Assembly: GCA_026874595.1 (NCBI GenBank)
Contig: CM049309.1
Coordinates: 92,092,723-92,156,722, forward strand
From: Sipunculus nudus
Taxonomy: Eukaryota; Annelida; Sipuncula; Golfingiida; Sipunculidae
Direction of reading: 5' to 3'
Length of the DNA: 64,000 bases
Of the stretch, positions 58,795 through 64,000 are shown piece after piece. The notes beneath the pieces are model-generated. The model was not told the DNA's origin and searched no databases. It saw only the letters and a list, made by a program, of their open reading frames with translations. Position numbers and translations under genes: made by a program. Every line of letters begins with the position of its first letter. Position 1 is the first letter of the stretch.

Positions 58795-61700
58795 GTACGT
58801 AAGGCGGACATGGACCTCGGATCAGAGACAGTGTAAAGCGGGCATGGACCTCGGATCAGAGACTGTGTAAGGCGGGCATGGACCTCGGATGAGAGACGGT
58901 GGTAAACGGGCATAGACCTCGGATCAGAGACTATGTAAGGCGGGCATAGACCTCGGATCAGAGACTGTGTAAGGCGACATGGACCTCGGATCAGAGACTG
59001 TGTAAGGCGGGCATGAACCTCGGATCAGAAACTGTGTAAGGCGACATGGACCTCGGATCAGAGACTGTGTAAGGTGACATGGACCTCGGATCAGAGATTG
59101 TGTAAGGTGACATGGACCTCGGATCAGAGATTGTGTAAGGCGGGCATGAACCTTGGATCAGAGATTGTGTAAGGCGGGCATGAACCTCGGATCAGAAACT
59201 GTGTAAGGCGACATGGACCTCGGATCAGAGACTGTGTAAGGCGGGAATGAATCTCGGATCAGAGATTGTGTAAGGCGGGCATGAACCTCGGATCAGAGAT
59301 TGTGTAAGGCGGGCATGAACCTCGGATCAGATTGTGTAAGGCGGGCATGGACCTCGGATCAGAGACTGTGTAAGGCGGGCATGAACCTCGGATCAGAAAC
59401 TGTGTAAGGCGACATGGACCTCGGATCAGAGACTGTGTAAGGCGACATGGACCTCGGATCAGAGATTGTGTAAGGCGGGCATGATCCTCGGATCAGAGAT
59501 TGTGTAAGGCGGACATGAACCTTGGATCAGAGGATGTGTAAGGCGTCATGGACCTCGGATCAGAGACTGTGTAAGGCGAGCATTGGCCTCGGATCAGAGA
59601 TTGTGTAAGGAGGGCATGAACCTCGGAGCAGAGACTGTGTAAGGCGGGCATGAACCTCGGATCAGAAACGGTGTACGGCGGGCATTAACCTCGGATAAGA
59701 GACTGTGTAAGGCGGGCATTGGCCTCGGATCAGAGATTATGTAAGGCGGGCATGAACCTCGGATCAGATTGTGTATGGCATGCATGGACCTCGGATCAGA
59801 GATTAGGCAAGTCGGGCATGAACATCGGATCAGAGACTGTGTAAGGCGACATGGACCTCGGATCAGAGACTGTGTAAGGCGGGAATGAATCTCGGATCAG
59901 AGATTGTGTAAGGCGGGCATGAACCTCAGATCAGATATTGTGTAAGGCGGGCATGAACCTCGGATCAGAGAATGTGTAAGGTGGGCATGGACCTGGGATC
60001 AGAGACTGTGTAAGGCGGGCATGAACCTCGGATCAGAGATTGTGTAAGGCGGGCATGAACCTCGGATCAGAGACGGTGTACGGCGGGCATGAACCTCGGA
60101 TCAGAGATTGTGTAAGGCGGACATGAACCTTGGATCAGAGGATGTGTAAGGCGTCATGGACCTCGGATCAGAGACTGTGTAAGGCGAGCATTGGCCTCGG
60201 ATCAGAGATTGTGTAAGGAGGGCATGAACCTCGGAGCAGAGACTGTGTAAGGCGGGCATGAACCTCGGATCAGAAACGGTGTACGGCGGGCATTAACCTC
60301 GGATAAGAGACTGTGTAAGGCGGGCATTGGCCTCGGATCAGAGATTATGTAAGGCGGGCATGAACCTCGGATCAGATTGTGTATGGCATGCATGGACCTC
60401 GGATCAGAGATTAGGCAAGTCGGGCATGAACATCGGATCAGAGACTGTGTAAGGCGACATGGACCTCGGATCAGAGACTGTGTAAGGCGGGAATGAATCT
60501 CGGATCAGAGATTGTGTAAGGCGGGCATGAACCTCAGATCAGATATTGTGTAAGGCGGGCATGAACCTCGGATCAGAGAATGTGTAAGGTGGGCATGGAC
60601 CTGGGATCAGAGACTGTGTAAGGCGGGCATGAACCTCGGATCAGAGATTGTGTAAGGCGGGCATGAACCTCGGATCAGAGACGGTGTACGGCGGGCATGA
60701 ACCTCGGATCAGAGACTGTGTAAGGCGGGCATTAGCCTCGGATCAGAGATTATGTAAGGCGGGCATGAACCTCGGATCAGAGTGTGTAAGGCGTGCATGG
60801 ACCTCGGATCAGAGATTTGGCAAGGCGGGCATGAACCTCGGATCAGAGACTGTATAAGGCGACATGGACCTCTGATCAGAGACAGCGTAAGGCGGGCATG
60901 AATCTCGGAGCAGAGACTGTGTAAGGCGGGCATGGATCTCGGAGCAGAGACTGTGTAAGGCGGGCATGAACCTCGGATCAATGACGGTGTACGGCGGGCA
61001 TTAACCTCGGATCAGAGACTGTGTAAGGCGGGCATTGGCCTCGGATCAGAGATTATGTAAGGCGGGCATGAACCTCGGATCAGATTGTGTAAGGCGTGCA
61101 TGGACCTCGGATCAGAGATAAGGCAAGGCGGGCATGAACCTCGGATCAGAGACTGTGCAAGGCGACATGGACCTCGGATCAGAGATTGTGTAAGGCGGGC
61201 ATGAACCTCAGATCAGATATTGTGTAAGGCGGGCAGGGACCTCGGATCAGAGATTGTGTAAGGCGGGCATGAACCTCGGATCAATGACGGTGTACGGCGG
61301 GCATGAACCTCGGATCAGATTGTGTAAGGCGTGCATGGACCTCGGATCAGAGATAAGGCAAGGCGGGCAGGAACCTCGGATCAGAGACTGTGCAAGGCGA
61401 CATGGACCTCGGATCAGAGACTGTGTAAGGCGGGAATGAATCTTGGATCAGAGATTGTGTAAGGTGGGCATGAACCTCATTTCAGATATTGTGTTAGGCG
61501 GGCATGAACCTCGGATCAGAGAATGTGTAAGGCGGGCATTGACCTCGGATCAAAGACTGTGTAAGGCGGGCATGAACCTCGGATCAGAGATTGTGTAAGG
61601 CGGGCACGAACCTCGGATCAGAGACGGTCTACGGCGGGCATTAACCTCGGATCAGAGACTGTGTAAGGCGAGCATTGGTCTAGGATCAGAGATTATGTAA

Positions 61701-62140
61701 GGCGGGCGTGAACCTCTGATCAGATTGTGTAAGGCGGGCATGGACCTCGGATCAGAGATTAGGCAAGCTGGGCATGAACCTTGGATCAGAGATTGTGTAA
61801 GGCGGGCATGGACCTCGGATCAGAGATTGTGTGGGGCGGGCATGAACCTCGGATCAGAGATTGTTTTAAGGCGGGCATGAACCTCGGATCAGGGACTGTG
61901 TAAGGCTGGCATGAATCTCGGATCAGAGACTGTGTAAGGCGGGCATGAACCTCGGATCAGAGACTGTGTAAGGCGGGAATGAATCTCGGATCAGAGATTG
62001 TGTAAGGCGGGCATGAACCTCGGATCAGAGATTGTGTAAGGCGGGCATGAACCTCGGATCAGAGATTGTGTAAGGCGGGTATGAACCTCGGATCAGAGAC
62101 TGTGTAAGGCGGGCATGGACCTCGGATCAGAGACTGTGAA
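58795..62140 (+). repeat. About 34-bp satellite array, roughly 98 units, with recent 608-bp duplication
   Basis: The unit is ggcgggcatgaacctcggat followed by cagagactgtgtaa, with frequent variants ggcgacatggacc, gagattgtgtaa and a shorter ggatcagattgtg. The block 59488-60095 is repeated at 60096-60705 with no difference I could see by eye at an offset of 608. Short open frames inside are by-products of the repeat. Confidence 0.97.
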
Positions 62141-62736
62141 AACATTTCCAGTAGTCGATAATCGATTACTCTCAATAGACCAATATACATGCTCGAAAGT
62201 TTTTTTTTTTTTTTGCTAGATCGATAGATATATGCGTGATACCAATAATATGGCTCTGGTACCTATATCGCCCGTGCTGGGTGCATAATGCGATACAATG
62301 CTCTGATTGGTGTGATTTCCTTCTCAGCCCTGGGGGTGTAACCAAGAATATCTTACTATGCAAAGCAGGAGATATGGAAGTGTAAAATCGCTGGGTGAGG
62401 AGCGTTGTACACATATAAACCAGCTCCCTGGAGACATGGTTAATAATAGAGGAAGGAGGGAATGTGTGCCAAGGTGATAAGAAATGAATTAAACAAACTG
62501 CTAAAGTTATGCTGTTATGGATTCTTTGGGTACTGACATTTTTTACCATATTTTATTACATAAACAAAATTGCATTGACAATAACATGCATAGGCGTCAC
62601 ATTCACTAAAGGCATGAACATTCGGATAAATCTGGTGATCACACAGTTACAATTTAACACTGACAACTAGTATACATATTGTACAGCTAATATAGTAAAC
62701 ATTTGAAATCATGTATTTTAAAGGTTTTTTTTTCAG
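62141..62736. other. Flank between satellite and candidate exon
   Basis: Unique AT-rich sequence. A 125-codon open frame on the minus strand (62172-62549) has no recognisable domain and I do not accept it as a gene. Confidence 0.5.
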
Positions 62737-63109
62737 TTATCACGACAACAGTTCGGTTACGAGGATGAGCTTCTTTAAGCCTGGATACCCATGTTATTAT
62801 TATCTAATGCAGTATAACACAGCTCTGGAACACAAAGTCTACACTGGCAATTGCTCCCCTTCTTCAAACTCTTTTCTTCTCAATACTCAACTAACCCAAT
62901 CGACAGGGTCCGAATACACTATCGATCAAATTCAAACGAAATTGCCATTAACATCAAGCCCTCAGAGGCACCAGAAGGACACAAGAACGAGTCCATGTTT
63001 ACAACGATATCGATTTAAGGGTCCAGGCCGCCCGGTCAAACAAGCTGACAGGGGTCACTTGGTGCGGGTGTCTAATAATGTCAAAGAAAGCAAACAATTA
63101 ATCAACTAA
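62737..63109 (+). CDS. Candidate terminal coding exon of an unrecognised gene
   Basis: A strong acceptor-like tract (aaggtttttttttcag, ending 62736) opens a frame that runs to TAA at 63107-63109. An AATAAA follows at 63168-63173. The frame encodes 123 residues (YHDNSSVTRMSFFKPGYPCY at the start, KESKQLIN at the end), polar and rich in S, T, Q and K, with no recognisable domain, signal or membrane segment. Acceptor, open frame, stop and nearby poly(A) signal together are suggestive, but upstream exons would have to lie beyond the satellite array. It could also be a chance open frame. Confidence 0.33.
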
Positions 63110-63167
63110 CAGCTTTACACAGGTAAACTAAGAAAATATACTTCACGCAGATTTTGAAACAATTAAA

Positions 63168-63173
63168 AATAAA
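63168..63173 (+). terminator. Possible polyadenylation signal
   Basis: AATAAA 59 bases after the stop of the candidate exon at 62737-63109. Confidence 0.3.
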
Positions 63174-64000
63174 TAACTGTATATTTTAATATAAACTGTT
63201 ATGATTTATAATAAAATCATAGGGCTTGGATTGATTTAATTTTCGAATTTAGAAAGAGAAGTAAAAAGTATACCATGTATGTCACGACGTCATGACTTTT
63301 TTTTTATCAAGCATGACTGCTTCAAAAAACTTGTATTACCTTCTAGTTCACTCAGTGCGACTCGTCCGTCCGTCGTTCGCGGTGCACCAAATATCTCAAC
63401 GCGTCTCAACGTGTTGCCAAGTATCACAATAGCTGTCTACATAATACTTTACAGACGTGTGTATCATGTAATAAATATTCAAATTAAGGTTTTGTGGCGC
63501 CATAAATGATAACCTAGTTTCTGCAAGCCAAAATGGTTTTCTCCAAAATAGTATGTCAGTAAGTATTGACAGTTAACGATTCCTAAGAGAAATGGGATTT
63601 CATAAAATGAGTAGGAAGTGAGTTTTTTAAATGGTGTCCCCTAGGAACATTTGCAACATTTGATAAAATGATTTGTTAGCATGCATGATGTAATGTCTTT
63701 TACCAAATATCTCAAGAACGCTTGCAACCATGATCACCAAATTTCGGAGTTTTATTTATCACGTGATTGCTTTGTGATTGTCAGGTGCAAGTGGCGCAAA
63801 CTGTTATGACCTACTTTCCGCAGCTGAAATAATATTGCGACCCGTTTAGTTTGGACTAAGCTATAAATATATAAAACTTTCCAGTGTCTGTTTTCACGAG
63901 AGAAAAAAATATTAAAATCCTTGCAACTTTTGATGTCAGGTAATAACTGCAGGTGTTGAACATTCAAAACTTCTTTTTTATTTCACACACTCAGTCAGAC
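63174..64000. other. No supported feature
   Basis: Unique AT-rich sequence to the window end. Short open frames on both strands show no domain. Confidence 0.5.

Noticed and set aside
58795-62140. CRISPR-like regular array or coding repeat in the 34-bp satellite
   Set aside because: The whole unit repeats without unique spacers, the sequence is eukaryotic, and the open frames shift between units.
62172-62549. A 125-codon minus-strand open frame
   Set aside because: No domain, no promoter or splice support, and it borders a T-rich run; chance open frames of this size are expected in 64 kb.

Overview
This window is animal genomic DNA: coding exons are short and separated by long AT-rich introns with GT-AG borders, and most of the sequence is minisatellites, AT microsatellites and transposon-derived repeats. 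The protein architecture and the repeat style (long non-autonomous elements full of AGGTCA motifs, a tRNA-derived SINE head, cysteine-rich extracellular mosaics) suggest a lophotrochozoan, most likely a mollusc. The species cannot be named from the sequence alone.

Region 1 (348-30183, + strand) is the 3' part of a large extracellular mosaic gene. I could place 15 exons, each an in-phase cassette. All junctions are phase 1 up to the transmembrane exon. In order they encode CCP, CCP, HYR, CCP, a basic spacer with furin-type sites, GCC2/GCC3, EGF, EGF, TSP1, CCP, a second spacer with a furin-type site (two exons), a second GCC2/GCC3, a short stalk and one transmembrane helix. The 5' end lies outside the window. 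The 3' terminal exon is uncertain: 30105-30183 is the best candidate and 36473 an alternative. The CCP-spacer-GCC2 block occurs twice, so the protein contains an internal duplication resembling the SCUBE/SVEP1 families, but membrane-anchored.

Region 2 (about 30.5-44.4 kb) has no confident gene. It holds several copies of one mobile-element family, a 43-bp minisatellite, long (TA)n tracts, a tRNA-derived SINE head beside a TATA-bearing unit, and a MITE-like insertion that splits a short tandem array.

Region 3 (44463-45500, - strand) is an intact single-exon rhodopsin-class GPCR with a likely 5'UTR splice acceptor just upstream.

Region 4 (45.6-64 kb) is mostly repeats: a 158-bp dimeric satellite (about 2.5 kb), a second long copy of the AGGTCA-rich element carrying a nested 1.77-kb Mutator-like insertion with an exact target duplication, and a 3.3-kb array of about 34-bp units containing a recent 608-bp duplication. 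A possible terminal coding exon of an unknown + strand gene lies at 62737-63109.

All calls come from reading the sequence. No database search was run, and family assignments rest on motif recognition.
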